Assembly (NCBI RefSeq): GCF_001605885.1
Contig: NZ_LRPE01000039.1
Coordinates: forward strand, 62,001 to 126,000
Direction: 5' to 3'
Length of the DNA stretch: 64,000 nt
From: Acinetobacter lactucae
Lineage (GTDB): Bacteria > Pseudomonadota > Gammaproteobacteria > Pseudomonadales > Moraxellaceae
Position 1 is the stretch's first letter, and each line of letters starts with the position of its first letter. Under the pieces are notes generated by a model, which did not search any database, was not told the DNA's origin, and was given only the letters and a program-made list of their open reading frames with translations. Shown here in pieces: positions 36,878-49,578 of this stretch. Made by a program: the position numbers and the translations under genes.

Positions 36878-37140
36878 TCTAAACTTTTCGACGGCTCAAA
36901 CCACATAAAATCATAATCAGCCACATCATGAATATAAAATGGGTCATTTTTCATGATTGCTTCAGCTTCTTGAATCGAAGAGCTTAAAACTAAAATTACC
37001 CCACCTACTCTATTTTCTCGACGTCCCGATGCTAGAAACTTCTTTTGCTCATAGTAGTGATCTAAAAATGCAATATGCTCTTTGAGTACAGCATTAACTT
37101 CGGCTAATGGTTTTTTATAGGTCAAGGTAACAACAATCAT
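36856..37140 (-). CDS. YciI-like protein
   Basis: A 94-residue ferredoxin-like alpha/beta protein of the YciI family: MIVVTLTYKKPLAEVNAVLKEH with the conserved HxxFL-type helix, then SGRRENRVGGVILV, and an acidic ending with DPFYIHDVADYDFMWFEPSKS. Related proteins carry a His-Asp pair that may act in catalysis; H22 and D27 could serve here. Function unknown. The gene marks the return to backbone sequence after the accessory module downstream of glyS. Confidence 0.85.
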   Translation of the reverse strand: MIVVTLTYKKPLAEVNAVLKEHIAFLDHYYEQKKFLASGRRENRVGGVILVLSSSIQEAEAIMKNDPFYIHDVADYDFMWFEPSKSLEEINSFI

Positions 37141-37175
37141 TTCATTCTCTTAAAACAAGTAGCGCATGACATAGC

Positions 37176-38078
37176 TTATTCGATAGTACGCCTATTCCCC
37201 CAATTCATCCATACCAAGCTCCCCACAATAATCACTCCACCTAACAGCACCATCATTGATGGTTTTTCATTTAAGAAAACAACGGCTAAACTCATCGCGA
37301 CAATCGGCGAACAATATAAAAAATTCGATGCAATCGTTAACGGCATATTTTTAAGTACATAGCCCCAAAGTACATACGCCATCGCACTTGGGAAAATACC
37401 CAATAAGACAACCGACATATTGGCTTGCCAAGTGGCATGTAAAATCTCATCAGGCAAATGAGCACTATAAAAAAGTAAAGGAATGGTTCCGAACCAAATG
37501 ATGTAGCACATCATGCTCAAGGCATCATAATTTAAAGCAAATTTCTTATATAAATTAAAGTAGAGACCCCATGCAATTGCAGCTAAAACAATCAATAAAC
37601 TATAAGGACTAGGTACACCAAAACCATGATCTCCACTGACCACCAACACGGCGCCGCCCAGTCCCAACAAAATACATAACCATTGTTTGAAACTGATTTG
37701 TTCCTTAAAAAGCAAAGCTGAAATAATAAATGTAAATAACGGAATAGATTGACTTAAAATGCTGGAGGCAACCGCAGTCACATATTGCTGCCCTGTATTT
37801 ATCAGCAAATGATGCAGAGTTACAGAGAAAAAACCTAATACAGCAAGTGCAGGAGCATCTTTCCACTTTAAAGGCTGAATGCCTTTTTTCATGACCAAAA
37901 GCAGTAAAAAAAATGATGCGATCAAAAAGCGGAGCAAGGCAATGTGCTGCGGTGTATATGAATGCAAGGCACTATGTACGCCAATAGGTGAATAGCCCCA
38001 ACAAAAGACAGTCACAGCAATACATAAATAGAGCTTAAATGCGGGAGGCTGGGTTTCGGCAGCAAGAGAAATTGCCAT
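37176..38078 (-). CDS. EamA/DMT family transporter
   Basis: A 300-residue inner-membrane protein with ten predicted helices in two EamA repeats. The first repeat has FCWGYSPIGVHSALHSYTPQHIALLRFLIA and the second AIAWGLYFNLYKKFALNYDALSMMCYI. Members export amino acids and other metabolites; the substrate is unknown. It is divergent from a LysR-type regulator 108 bp away, which very likely controls it. Confidence 0.9.
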   Translation of the reverse strand: MAISLAAETQPPAFKLYLCIAVTVFCWGYSPIGVHSALHSYTPQHIALLRFLIASFFLLLLVMKKGIQPLKWKDAPALAVLGFFSVTLHHLLINTGQQYVTAVASSILSQSIPLFTFIISALLFKEQISFKQWLCILLGLGGAVLVVSGDHGFGVPSPYSLLIVLAAIAWGLYFNLYKKFALNYDALSMMCYIIWFGTIPLLFYSAHLPDEILHATWQANMSVVLLGIFPSAMAYVLWGYVLKNMPLTIASNFLYCSPIVAMSLAVVFLNEKPSMMVLLGGVIIVGSLVWMNWGNRRTIE

Positions 38079-38161
38079 GTTAAATCTGCACTAATGAAAT
38101 GGAACTCTTTCATCATATGCGCATGGATAGTTGAATAAAATTAACTTATATTGAGTTTAAT

Positions 38162-38178
38162 ATTCATTAAAAGTGAAT
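38162..38178. promoter_or_regulatory. LysR-type operator (T-N11-A) between the exporter and its regulator
   Basis: ATTCA and TGAAT form an inverted repeat with a 7-bp spacer, containing TCA-N7-TGA, a perfect T-N11-A box. It ends 8 bp before the regulator's ATG, a position suited to autorepression. Confidence 0.55.
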
Positions 38179-38186
38179 GATAAAAC

Positions 38187-39053
38187 ATGGATATCGCTCA
38201 GTTAAAGATGTTCCAAACCGTGGTTGAATGCGGAACAATGGCAAAGGCATCAATGCAACTGCATTGTGTACCATCCAACATTACGACACGGATTAAACAA
38301 CTCGAAGAAGAGCTTGGAGCACCTTTGTTTTATCGAGAAGGAAAAAGTTTAAACCTCACTCCATCAGGAGAAATTTTCCTAAATTATTGCCATAAAATTT
38401 TAGCGTTATGTGATGAGGCAAAACGTAGTATTCACCCTGATGCACCACCCTCTGGCCCACTCAAAATTGGAGCGATTGAATCGTCTGCCACAACTCGTCT
38501 GCCTAGCTTACTTGCGAAATATCATCGGCGCTATCCAGAGGTTTCCATTCAAATTATTACAGGTACATGGAAACAGCTATTAGTCGATATTTCTCAGCAT
38601 AAACTCGATGGTGCGATTGTCGCGGGTAATATTGATTTTCCAATGCTTAATAAACTCAGCATTTACCAAGAAGACATGGTCTTAATTGCATCTCACTCTT
38701 TGGGAGAAATTAATTGCCAAGAAGACCTCATAGGCAAAGAAATCTTTATGTGGACTGAAGGCTGCCCTTACCGTGCAGCCCTCGAAGAATGGCTTAAACT
38801 GAAAAATATCTCTCTTCCCATCACTAGCATTACCAGCTATGCCACGATTATTGGCTGTGTGAGTGCAGGCTCAGGGGTGGCCTTAGTACCTAAGAGTATT
38901 TATGAGCAATATAAGAATTTAGCCCATATTCAAAGTTATAAGTTTGAATATCTTTCCTTTATGCAAAATCACTTTTTCTGGCACAAAAATGTGAGTAACC
39001 ATAAAGCTCGAGATATGTTTATAGAATTAATTAAGTCTGAATTTTGTTTGTGA
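38187..39053 (+). CDS. LysR-family transcriptional regulator
   Basis: A 288-residue LysR-type regulator. The N-terminal winged helix has QLKMFQTVVECGTMAKASMQLHCVPSNITTRIKQLEEELGAPLF. The effector-binding domain begins GPLKIGAIESSATTRLP near residue 90. It probably controls the divergent EamA exporter, in response to an unknown ligand. Monocistronic. Confidence 0.93.
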   Translation: MDIAQLKMFQTVVECGTMAKASMQLHCVPSNITTRIKQLEEELGAPLFYREGKSLNLTPSGEIFLNYCHKILALCDEAKRSIHPDAPPSGPLKIGAIESSATTRLPSLLAKYHRRYPEVSIQIITGTWKQLLVDISQHKLDGAIVAGNIDFPMLNKLSIYQEDMVLIASHSLGEINCQEDLIGKEIFMWTEGCPYRAALEEWLKLKNISLPITSITSYATIIGCVSAGSGVALVPKSIYEQYKNLAHIQSYKFEYLSFMQNHFFWHKNVSNHKARDMFIELIKSEFCL

Positions 39054-39200
39054 GTCATTGGTCTCATTGTTTTACTACTATTAAATGATGATTTATCGTA
39101 ATCAAATCGTATGGGTTTTATCTCATTGCAGTACAAGCTTTATTTTTAACAGTAAGATCACCACTTCATCTTTTGATTCTGGTTGGGGAGATTGATCCAT

Positions 39201-39620
39201 ATGAAAACCTTACAAGTGTTATGCGTTGCAAGTTCTATATTGGCTTCATCAACCTTATTTGCAGAAACAACACAGCCACAACAAGTTGTTGAAACGACAC
39301 CCAAAACACAACCTTATGGTGACAATCCTAGCTTAGGGCGCGTACTGTTGTATAAAACAGGCAAAGGCATACAAAATTTAGGAAACTCTATTCAAGGTGC
39401 TTCTGAAAAAACATCGAATAAAATTAGTGAGAAATGGCAAGACACCAAAGAATTTACTGCTGAAAAAGCAGAAGTCGTTCAACAAAAAGCAGATACAGCC
39501 AAAGTATTTACTGAACAGAAAATAGAGCAAGCCAAACAAAATATGACCAGTAGCCGAAATGGTGAAAATATTCCGATCGAGCAAGGTGAATTAAGTAAGT
39601 CGAGCACAACAGCTAACTAA
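39201..39620 (+). CDS. Small exported helical protein, LEA-like, function unknown
   Basis: A 139-residue protein from the ATG at 39201, ten bases after GGGGAG. It has a signal peptide (cut likely after LFA) and a mature part that is polar and helical. Its second half is Lys/Glu/Gln/Ala-rich (EKWQDTKEFTAEKAEVVQQK). The phrase KEFTAEK recurs in the larger protein at 42578-43378, which has the same signal-peptide style, so the two are probably paralogues. Such sequences resemble LEA or apolipoprotein-like amphipathic helices. Role unknown; protection of the envelope from stress is one possibility. Confidence 0.7.
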   Translation: MKTLQVLCVASSILASSTLFAETTQPQQVVETTPKTQPYGDNPSLGRVLLYKTGKGIQNLGNSIQGASEKTSNKISEKWQDTKEFTAEKAEVVQQKADTAKVFTEQKIEQAKQNMTSSRNGENIPIEQGELSKSSTTAN

Positions 39621-39715
39621 TTTTTTGGATAGCGCGATAAATTCGCGCGCTTATAAACACAGATATTCATCTAGAAATAATGTCATTAACTATAAGAAAG
39701 CTAGGAATTTGCCCT

Positions 39716-40153
39716 ATGAATAGTCAAAAACTCCTCTTTTCAACATTATGCTGTTTAGCATTAACTGCATGTGCGACCTCTGCACCTCCTTCTTCTTCCT
39801 CTTATTCTCAAGCGCAAGTTTTAGAACAAGATACGAATATTGAGGCTTATCCATCCACCACAGGTAATGTAGCCAAACTCATTAAACAAGATAAACAAGC
39901 TTGTATGATTGAATTTACAGGATACTTAGGAGGTGGACATGTGACTGAACACTGGGTATTTAATGATAAAGGACTAATTTCAGCTACATCTTTCACCCAA
40001 CAATACCCTGATGAGTCAGGTATATTAAATCAAGCAACAAACTCTACAACCAAAAGCTCAACCACTTTTAATATTCACGATCCAGAAATTCAGAATAATT
40101 TTAAAAAGCTTCAAAACAACTTTAATCCCGCGAATTTAGAGAAGTGTAATTAA
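39716..40153 (+). CDS. Small predicted lipoprotein
   Basis: A 145-residue protein from the ATG at 39716, nine bases after AGGA. The lipobox is LTAC with Cys19, followed by a Ser/Pro-rich linker. A single core has QACMIEFTGYLGGGHVTEHWVFNDKGLISATS, which reads as a pair of beta strands. No family recognised. It is 95 bp after the LEA-like gene on the same strand and could share its transcript. Confidence 0.7.
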   Translation: MNSQKLLFSTLCCLALTACATSAPPSSSSYSQAQVLEQDTNIEAYPSTTGNVAKLIKQDKQACMIEFTGYLGGGHVTEHWVFNDKGLISATSFTQQYPDESGILNQATNSTTKSSTTFNIHDPEIQNNFKKLQNNFNPANLEKCN

Positions 40154-40170
40154 TACTTTTTCATAAAAAG

Positions 40171-40200
40171 CCCGTTGCAGAAGTTACCTTTTGCAACGGG
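40171..40200 (-). terminator. Terminator of the subtilase gene
   Basis: CCCGTTGCA pairs with TGCAACGGG (40171-40179 with 40192-40200). On the minus strand a CTTTTT tract follows. Confidence 0.75.
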
Positions 40201-40254
40201 TTATAGCTATTTAAAATTTCTTGGACCTTATTTTAAAAATTATAAATAAGCGAT

Positions 40255-41601
40255 TTAGTTAATAGTTAAACCATTTGTTGCCGCTAACAAATCAATACGA
40301 GGGAAAACCAAGCCTGTTCTTGAATCAGTAACTGGCTTACCTGTCGTTTTTAAACGGCTAATGGTTTGATCAATAGTTTCTGCTGGACTCACACTATTCG
40401 CTCGTAATAAAGCAAACGTACCTGCCACATGTGGTGCCGCTTGAGATGTACCGCCCATGGTATAGCCCCCTGCGGTAATCAATGCACCTGGCGCTAATAA
40501 AGTCACCAGCTTACCTCCATTACTAAAGCAGGTTACCTTGTCGGCTGCTGTAGTTGTATCCGTACAATTACTCCATGATAAACCACCTAGGTTACTGTCA
40601 TAGACAGCTCCCACTCTTACTGCGCCAGCAACACAAGCAGGAGATGAAATTCCATCTGAAAATGCATCATTACCTGAAGCTACCACCGGGACCACGCCTG
40701 CAGCTCTCGCATTAGCAAATGCGGTTGCATAACTGCTATTACTACACTCTGAAGTGTATTTAACGCCCGGTACGCCAAGGCTTAAATTCACCGCTTTGAT
40801 GTTATAAGTTTGGGCATTATTTACAGCCCAGTTAATCCCCGCAAGAATATCACTATCATAGGCAGTACTAACCCATTTACCTTGGGATCTGACCTTTCTA
40901 AAAACATCAATGCCTATAATTTTAGTCTTAGATGCAACTTTAGAGACAATCCCTGAAACATTACTACCATGACCATCATCATCTAAAGTGCTGTCATCTG
41001 GTGCACTATCAAATGAATAAGCAACCCGACATGTGTTTGATGGTGTATTTACTGCCGTACACCCAAAGTCAGAGTGAAGATAATTTACGCCTGTATCAAT
41101 CACTGCCACACTAGAGCCCTCACCCGTGAAACCATTGGTGTTTGCTTGTGGTTGATTAATTAAAGGTAAACTTTCATTGGTTGTAGTACGGTTAATACGA
41201 TTTGGATAAACCGCTTTAACATTCGGATCATTTAATAAAGAGACTAAAGCTTCGCGATTACTAATCCGATAAAAAGCTAAAGGCAGATTATTATAGTCTC
41301 GAAGCACTTGGATGCCGCCAGCCCGGTTAAATCTTGCCTGTATATTCTTTTTATTCGTTGCAATATAACTTCGCCGTTCTAAACCGGAAGGCACACTCAC
41401 CGAAGGAATATTATATTCAACAATTAAATCATTAGATTCATTGGTGACCAAGGCATCTAAATCGATTTTACCCTGAAGCACTTTTTGTTTTGCTGCCTGA
41501 TTTAACTGCTGTTTGGCTCCCTTAGAATCCAAAGGAAGAGCGAAAGCTGTTGTACTTAATATTGTAGATAGACCTAATAGTAATAACGTTTTACTTTGCA
41601 T
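40255..41601 (-). CDS. Secreted S8-family (subtilisin-like) serine protease
   Basis: A 448-residue secreted protease from the ATG at 41601, with GGAGAA before it. After a signal peptide (cleavage near AFA), residues 45-140 look like an I9-type propeptide. The catalytic triad is D169 (AVIDTGV), H211 (DDDGHGSNVSG) and S386 (GGTSQAAPHVAG), and the oxyanion Asn is N311 (ASGND). Three or more Cys pairs suggest disulfides, as in proteinase-K-like enzymes. Acinetobacter has a type II secretion system that exports such enzymes. Targets are unknown; degradation of host proteins such as complement components would be a guess. Confidence 0.93.
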   Translation of the reverse strand: MQSKTLLLLGLSTILSTTAFALPLDSKGAKQQLNQAAKQKVLQGKIDLDALVTNESNDLIVEYNIPSVSVPSGLERRSYIATNKKNIQARFNRAGGIQVLRDYNNLPLAFYRISNREALVSLLNDPNVKAVYPNRINRTTTNESLPLINQPQANTNGFTGEGSSVAVIDTGVNYLHSDFGCTAVNTPSNTCRVAYSFDSAPDDSTLDDDGHGSNVSGIVSKVASKTKIIGIDVFRKVRSQGKWVSTAYDSDILAGINWAVNNAQTYNIKAVNLSLGVPGVKYTSECSNSSYATAFANARAAGVVPVVASGNDAFSDGISSPACVAGAVRVGAVYDSNLGGLSWSNCTDTTTAADKVTCFSNGGKLVTLLAPGALITAGGYTMGGTSQAAPHVAGTFALLRANSVSPAETIDQTISRLKTTGKPVTDSRTGLVFPRIDLLAATNGLTIN

Positions 41602-41675
41602 TATTTTTCTCCGCAGTTCTCTGGTAAAGAACATTTGAACGTCTAGTATTTCTTGGATAAAGAAGACTAGATTAT

Positions 41676-41987
41676 TTAAAGTGTTTTAATTTCATTAGCA
41701 GGATCTTTTTCTGGATCAATCGGTTGAATAGAAAGATCACTTTTTGTGTCATAAAAAGGAACAGTATCTGCAGATACTGGTTTAGGTTGTGTTGAATTTA
41801 AAGGTACGTTTTTAAGTTGAGTAGGCTCCTTAAGTTTAGAATGTAAAGATGAAGTGTCTGATTGTGATGAATTCGGCTTGGGTAAGGCAGAATTGAACAC
41901 ATCAGATGCACCGCTTGATGGCTTAAAATAGAGAACAACGGCGACTAAGCCGAGTAATACGACAAGGGAAGCAATAATTTTCATCAT
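41676..41987 (-). CDS. Small membrane-anchored protein upstream of the subtilase
   Basis: A 103-residue protein with an N-terminal hydrophobic anchor (IIASLVVLLGLVAVVLYF) and a polar, Ser/Pro/Lys/Asp-rich remainder with no visible fold. It ends 74 bp before the subtilase start on the same strand, and no terminator separates them, so they may share a transcript. It might act as a helper or inhibitor of the protease, but only the position suggests this. No family recognised. Confidence 0.6.
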   Translation of the reverse strand: MMKIIASLVVLLGLVAVVLYFKPSSGASDVFNSALPKPNSSQSDTSSLHSKLKEPTQLKNVPLNSTQPKPVSADTVPFYDTKSDLSIQPIDPEKDPANEIKTL

Positions 41988-42577
41988 TTAAGATCTCTGT
42001 TTTTTTGTTTATAGACATCTATTTTTATTTTTGATTATTCGAAATAAAGTGCTATTTCTTTAGATACATTTCATGTGAAATTTCTATTTCATAAAATATA
42101 AACATTAGAAAAGCTAAAGTACCTTTTCCCGAATAAGCAAAAATATAGTTCTGCCCTGTGCATTTATATTTCTGGCAGAATATGGTTCAAAAAAGTGCTA
42201 AAAAGCGCTTTATTCTCATAATAAGCAATAACTATGCCGTTTCCACTAACAAATAATGAGACTCAAATCATAATTAGAGATATAGGTACAGGATGATAAA
42301 GAAGAGTAATTTTCAGAAAAGTTAAAATTTGCTGTTAAAAAAAGAAAAGACAAAATTAGACCAGTTTAATTAGCATAACTAACAAATAAACATTCTTTTT
42401 CACTTTATTATTAATTTTTATTAATCTTCACAATTTATCCCTAGTCTGTTTACTAAGCGTAACACTGTTGTAACATTTTGATGAAGTGAGTTCCCAAGCC
42501 TATATCACCTTGGCTATGATTCGTTTGCGTTTATGAAATACCTCACTAAAAAGGTATATTCTTTGAAGGATATCGCA
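41988..42577. other. Gene-free AT-rich gap
   Basis: About 590 bp without a credible gene. It holds the divergent promoters of the small anchored protein and the LEA-like gene. An isolated 8-bp hairpin with one G-T pair lies at 42192-42211 (AAAGTGCT/AGCGCTTT, AAAA loop); it may be a terminator or small-RNA end. Otherwise nothing was recognised. Confidence 0.6.
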
Positions 42578-43378
42578 ATGAAAATGATGAAAACAGCTAT
42601 CGTTACTGCAAGTGTTCTTGCTTCTGCCTCTATTTTTGCACAAAGTGCAGGCGTTAATGCAGGTGCTTCTGCTCAAGTAAATGTACAACCGGGTGGTCTT
42701 GTTAGTGGCGTAGCCAATACAGTCAAAAATACTGCACACACTGTAGGTAGCACAGCTAAGCATGCTGGTCATGTAGCTGCTGACACTACGGTTAAAGCAA
42801 CTAAAAAAACAACAGGAAAAGTGACTGAACTTTCTTCTAAAGCTGCAAATGGCACTAAGCATTTTGCTAGCGAAGCTGCGACAGGTACTAAAAATGTAGC
42901 AACTAAAGCTGCAACTGGTACTAAACATTTTGCTACCGAAGCAGTAACAGGAACTAAAAATGTAGCGACTAAAGCTGTAAACGGTACTAAAAATCTAGCA
43001 GTTGAAGCAAAAGCTGATACAAAAGCAAGTGTTGATGCTGTAAAAGCTAAAGTTGCAGAAAAACAAGCTGACCAAAAAGAATTTACTGCTGAAAAACAAG
43101 CTAATGCTCAAGCGCATGTAGATGCAGTAAAAACTCGTGTAGCTCAAAACCAAGCTGAGCAAAAAGAATTTGTAGCTGACACTAAAGCTGATGCTCAAGC
43201 AAAGTTAAATGCAGCTCAACCAGCACATGCAATTAACGCTCAAACTGGTGTAAATGTGGGTGTTAACGTTGGCCCTGTTGGAGTTAACACAAACGCAAAT
43301 GTAAATGCTGGTGCTCAAGCGTCTACACAAAAAGCTGAAAAGAAATCTTGGGTTAAAGGTCTTTTCGGTACTAACTAA
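42578..43378 (+). CDS. Exported repeat protein, LEA/apolipoprotein-like helices
   Basis: A 266-residue protein from the ATG at 42578, seven bases after AAGGA. A signal peptide (cut after IFAQ or just before) precedes a Gly/Val-rich start. Residues about 55-130 are 11-residue-like repeats of the form GTKHFATEA and GTKNVATKA. Residues about 140-215 are two copies of a charged unit built around DQKEFTAEKQANAQAHVDAVK. The tail before the final SWVKGLFG is Asn/Gly/Val-rich. The repeats predict long amphipathic helices or disorder, as in hydrophilins. It is probably a paralogue of the 39201-39620 protein. A desiccation or envelope-stress role is possible but unproven. Confidence 0.75.
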   Translation: MKMMKTAIVTASVLASASIFAQSAGVNAGASAQVNVQPGGLVSGVANTVKNTAHTVGSTAKHAGHVAADTTVKATKKTTGKVTELSSKAANGTKHFASEAATGTKNVATKAATGTKHFATEAVTGTKNVATKAVNGTKNLAVEAKADTKASVDAVKAKVAEKQADQKEFTAEKQANAQAHVDAVKTRVAQNQAEQKEFVADTKADAQAKLNAAQPAHAINAQTGVNVGVNVGPVGVNTNANVNAGAQASTQKAEKKSWVKGLFGTN

Positions 43379-43393
43379 TAAATCACATAAATA

Positions 43394-43421
43394 AAAAAAG
43401 GGCAATTCATTGCCCTTTTTT
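43394..43421. terminator. Bidirectional rho-independent terminator
   Basis: A 12-bp stem (43394-43405 with 43410-43421) with a TTCA loop and A6/T6 ends lies between the LEA-like gene and convergent astE. Confidence 0.92.
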
Positions 43422-43441
43422 ATTTCTCAAAAATCAAGCAT

Positions 43442-44416
43442 TCAACTCATTTCAGTTAAAACTAAACCCGCACGCAAACCAGTTTTCACATTTGGATTTG
43501 GAAATAAAATCCAGACCTGATCTTGCTCAACCACATAATTACCAGAAGGTTGAGTCGCAATGATTTCCCCTTTAGTAAAAGTCGAAAAATTTGGAGCCTC
43601 AGCCGATAAATTCATCTGAAAATCTTCATCTTTTTTAATTAAAGAATCAGTTACTTTAAAGACCCGAATTTTTGTTTTATTACGTGGTGGCAAGTCTTGA
43701 TCAGAAACCACATGTCGAATAACTTCATCAATTGCTGCAAACTGGCTCAGGTCATTTTGTCCAAATGGTAAGGCTTTGCCTAACTCTAAAGTTGCACTCG
43801 CAGCCTTAAAATTTTCACTCGTAAAATGTGTAAACGTTTTACCTACCGCATTGTGATAAACCAAAGCATCTAAATCAGCTGCTTCCAGACTTGCTTTTAA
43901 ATCTGCATCATAGCCATGCGTTTGATATGGAAATAAAGCGAAAGTAGGCAATAAAGAGGCACGAATTGCGGTGTGCAAATCATAGTGATAACGTTTTGCC
44001 TGACTCGAACTTTCCTGAAAGAAAGTGGCAACTGTCTGCTCTAAAACTTCAGCGCGCTTAGATTCTTCAGTCACAGTCAGATTTTTATACCCACCACAGA
44101 ACATGCGGTTTACATCGTCATGCACATAGCGTTTGCCTTGACGCATTGCATAAGGGTTCCCCAATACAAGCAGCAACCTCACAGCAAGCTTTAAACGTCC
44201 TGCGAATAAATCTGTGCAAAGATGAGATAATAATTCAATTGGTGCTGTTTCATTACCATGTACTCCAGCTGACAGTACGACGGCTTTGTCGTACTGTGTG
44301 TTTGGCGTACATTCAAGAAGTCCCTCACCCAGCCAACGCCAAGAAAAATTATCTTGTTTTCCTTCGCGGGTTGTAGGCTGCTCACCTTGTAAGGTTAATG
44401 CTAGAAAATCTTGCAT
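43442..44416 (-). CDS. astE: Succinylglutamate desuccinylase
   Basis: AstE hydrolyses N-succinylglutamate to succinate and glutamate, the last step of the arginine succinyltransferase pathway. It is a zinc carboxypeptidase-like enzyme: the metal ligands are in [13 protein letters not shown] (His and Glu) and the His of HYDLHTAIR. 324 residues is the normal length. It is the last gene of astCADBE, 12 nt after astB. Confidence 0.96.
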   Translation of the reverse strand: MQDFLALTLQGEQPTTREGKQDNFSWRWLGEGLLECTPNTQYDKAVVLSAGVHGNETAPIELLSHLCTDLFAGRLKLAVRLLLVLGNPYAMRQGKRYVHDDVNRMFCGGYKNLTVTEESKRAEVLEQTVATFFQESSSQAKRYHYDLHTAIRASLLPTFALFPYQTHGYDADLKASLEAADLDALVYHNAVGKTFTHFTSENFKAASATLELGKALPFGQNDLSQFAAIDEVIRHVVSDQDLPPRNKTKIRVFKVTDSLIKKDEDFQMNLSAEAPNFSTFTKGEIIATQPSGNYVVEQDQVWILFPNPNVKTGLRAGLVLTEMS

Positions 44417-44428
44417 GTCACCTCCTCA

Positions 44429-45772
44429 TTATTTTTGGAAAGGATAAACCGAACCCAAACCTAAAATTTTGGTTAGCTCGTCAAGTGCCATACGACTTTC
44501 CATTAACAAATGCGGATCAGCCAAATCTTCTTGTGCTAAACGATCACGATAATGTTTATCTACCCATTGATTGAGCGTGCTAAACAATTGATCATTCATT
44601 AGTACTTTTGGATTTACAGCGTTTAACTCAGTTTCGTTTAAAGCTACACGTAAACGTAAGCAAGCCGGACCACCACCATTACGCATACTTTCACGTAAGT
44701 CATATACCTGAATAGCATCAATTGGTGTGCCCATCTGAATCATGTCATTCAAATAGCCCCACACTGCTGCATTTTGACGAGACTCTTCTGGTACAACAAT
44801 GGTCATTCCACCATCTGGACGAGTCAAAATTTGGCTATTAAATAAATAGGTTGCTACGGCATCATCAACGGTAACACGGTTTTCAGGGACTTCAATTGAA
44901 ATAAAGTCTTCACCGATGCTTGCCATTTTTTGACGAATTTCAGCAAAAGCCTGATCTTGATTTAAAAAGGCATGTTGATGATGGAATAAAACCTGTTGGT
45001 TACTTACTGCGATCACATCGTTATGGAAAACTCCCTGATCAATCACATCAGGATTTTGCTGAACAAAAACGGTATGTGCATCATCTAAACGGTGCAAACG
45101 TGCAATTGCTTCACTCGCCTCGCGCGTCTGACGAGCCGGATAACGTTTTGGTCCCGGTAGGCCATTATTTAAATGTTGTTGACCATAAACAAACACCTGA
45201 ACACCGCGCTTAGCATAATCACCACCTAAACGATTATGATTTGCTGCACCTTCATCACCAAACAAAGCCACTTGTGGCAATGCTTCATGGTGTACAAAGT
45301 GGCGTTCATTTTTAAAGATGGCTTGTAAAACTTGGCTTGTAGTTTCAGCTTCAATTGAACGATGAAACTTATTGTTCAGGTTCGCTGCTGTAAAATGCAC
45401 GCGCTCATCTTGACTATCTGCCGAAGGTGAAACAGTAGCTGCATTGGCAGTCCACATTGGAGAAGCTGAACTTAAAGATGATAATAATTCTGGTGAATGA
45501 CGCATTGCTTGAGCAATAACACTAATGTCATCTCCCGTAAAACCTAAACGACGTAACATTGGAACATGTGGACGCTCATGCGGAACAAGTACACCTTGTT
45601 TCATCCCCATGTCAGCCAAAGCTTTCATCTTTAGCAAACCTTGTTTAGCTGCTAATTTGGGGTTCGAGGTATTATTACGGTTTTTCGTCGATGCTTCATT
45701 ACCAAACGATAAACCCGCGTAGTGATGCGTTGGCCCCACTAAACCATCGAAATTTACTTCATATCCTTTCAT
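44429..45772 (-). CDS. astB: N-succinylarginine dihydrolase
   Basis: AstB converts N-succinylarginine to N-succinylornithine, releasing two ammonia and CO2. The 447-residue protein starts with the family signature [22 protein letters not shown] and has the conserved [16 protein letters not shown], whose Cys is the nucleophile of this amidinotransferase-fold enzyme. It follows astD by 18 nt. Confidence 0.97.
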   Translation of the reverse strand: MKGYEVNFDGLVGPTHHYAGLSFGNEASTKNRNNTSNPKLAAKQGLLKMKALADMGMKQGVLVPHERPHVPMLRRLGFTGDDISVIAQAMRHSPELLSSLSSASPMWTANAATVSPSADSQDERVHFTAANLNNKFHRSIEAETTSQVLQAIFKNERHFVHHEALPQVALFGDEGAANHNRLGGDYAKRGVQVFVYGQQHLNNGLPGPKRYPARQTREASEAIARLHRLDDAHTVFVQQNPDVIDQGVFHNDVIAVSNQQVLFHHQHAFLNQDQAFAEIRQKMASIGEDFISIEVPENRVTVDDAVATYLFNSQILTRPDGGMTIVVPEESRQNAAVWGYLNDMIQMGTPIDAIQVYDLRESMRNGGGPACLRLRVALNETELNAVNPKVLMNDQLFSTLNQWVDKHYRDRLAQEDLADPHLLMESRMALDELTKILGLGSVYPFQK

Positions 45773-45790
45773 TTTTTCTTTCCTTAGTGT

Positions 45791-48291
<2,501 letters not shown>

Positions 48292-48309
48292 GGCTAGCTT
48301 TCCTTTTTT

Positions 48310-49524
48310 TTATTTAGCCAACTTTGCCAATGCGCGTTTTAAACGAGCAATTCCTTCATCAATATCTTGTTCAGGAATAATCAGAGACGGTGTAAAACGA
48401 ACTACATTCGGGCCTGCAATTAAAGCAAGTAAACCTTCTTCACCTGCCCAAGTCGTAATATCTTTCGCTTTCCCTGCATATTCAGCTTTTAATTCACAAC
48501 CAATCAGTAAGCCTTGACCACGAATTTCTTGAAAAATCGGGTATTCAGCATTTAATTTATTTAATGCGTCAAGGAAATATTGATGGCGGTGCCTTACACC
48601 TTCAAGTACTTCAGGTGTATTAATAAATTCAAATACTGCACCCGCAACCGCACTTGCTAACGGGTTACCACCATAAGTCGTGCCATGTGTACCCACTGAA
48701 AAATGCGGAGCAAACTTATCGGTTGTTAGCATTGCACCGATTGGAAAACCACCACCTAGTGCTTTTGCAGTTGTTAACACATCTGGAATAACACCAGAGT
48801 TCATGTAGGCATAGAGTGCACCGGTACGGCCAACACCTGTTTGTACTTCATCAAAAATTAGTAAAGCACCGAACTCATCGCATAGTGCACGTAAACCTTT
48901 TAAAAATTCGATATCAGCAGGAATAACGCCGCCTTCACCTTGGATTGGCTCAACAATCACGGCACATGTTTGTTCATTAATGACCGCTTTGGCAGCGTCT
49001 AAGTCATTGAAGGCAACATGGTTAATGCCATTTGGAAGTGGTGCAAAGTCTTGTGAATATTTAGGTTGACCACCTGCTGAAACGGTAAATAAGGTACGGC
49101 CGTGGAATGCATTGTTAAATGCAACGATACCACTTTTACCCTCAACACCACTGTCTAAACCAACTTTACGAGCTAGTTTGAGTGCTGCTTCATTGGCTTC
49201 TGCACCTGAGTTACAGAAGAATACTTTATCTGCAAATGTATTTTCGGTGAGTTGTTTTGCAAGGCGTAGAACGGGTTCATTTGTATAACCATTGCCTACA
49301 TGCCAAAGTTTTGTTGCTTGTTCTGTTAAAGCATTTACTGCCACTGGATGCGCATGACCTAATGCGTTTACTGCAATCCCGCCTGCAAAATCGATATATT
49401 CTTTATTTTCTTGATCCCAAATACGTGAACCTTCGCCACGTACCGGAATGAAATTTGCCGGTGCAAAAACTGGAACCATCCAGTCGTTAAAGTTGCTTCG
49501 AGTTACAGAAATTGGCTGTTCCAT
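48310..49524 (-). CDS. astC: Succinylornithine/acetylornithine transaminase AstC
   Basis: AstC is a PLP-dependent class III aminotransferase that converts N-succinylornithine and 2-oxoglutarate to the semialdehyde and glutamate. The PLP lysine is in [15 protein letters not shown]; the cofactor segment [15 protein letters not shown] precedes it. The 404-residue protein is close to ArgD in sequence, but its place as first gene of astCADBE assigns it to degradation. It begins 18 nt before astA. Confidence 0.94.
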   Translation of the reverse strand: MEQPISVTRSNFNDWMVPVFAPANFIPVRGEGSRIWDQENKEYIDFAGGIAVNALGHAHPVAVNALTEQATKLWHVGNGYTNEPVLRLAKQLTENTFADKVFFCNSGAEANEAALKLARKVGLDSGVEGKSGIVAFNNAFHGRTLFTVSAGGQPKYSQDFAPLPNGINHVAFNDLDAAKAVINEQTCAVIVEPIQGEGGVIPADIEFLKGLRALCDEFGALLIFDEVQTGVGRTGALYAYMNSGVIPDVLTTAKALGGGFPIGAMLTTDKFAPHFSVGTHGTTYGGNPLASAVAGAVFEFINTPEVLEGVRHRHQYFLDALNKLNAEYPIFQEIRGQGLLIGCELKAEYAGKAKDITTWAGEEGLLALIAGPNVVRFTPSLIIPEQDIDEGIARLKRALAKLAK

Positions 49525-49578
49525 GCTTACCTCAGTATTTATTTAATATATTCGATAACACTTAAATTTGAATCATTT

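Noticed and set aside
42500..43405. Antisense frames over the LEA-like gene
   Set aside because: They are Ser/Cys/Phe-rich translations typical of the reverse strand of repeats.
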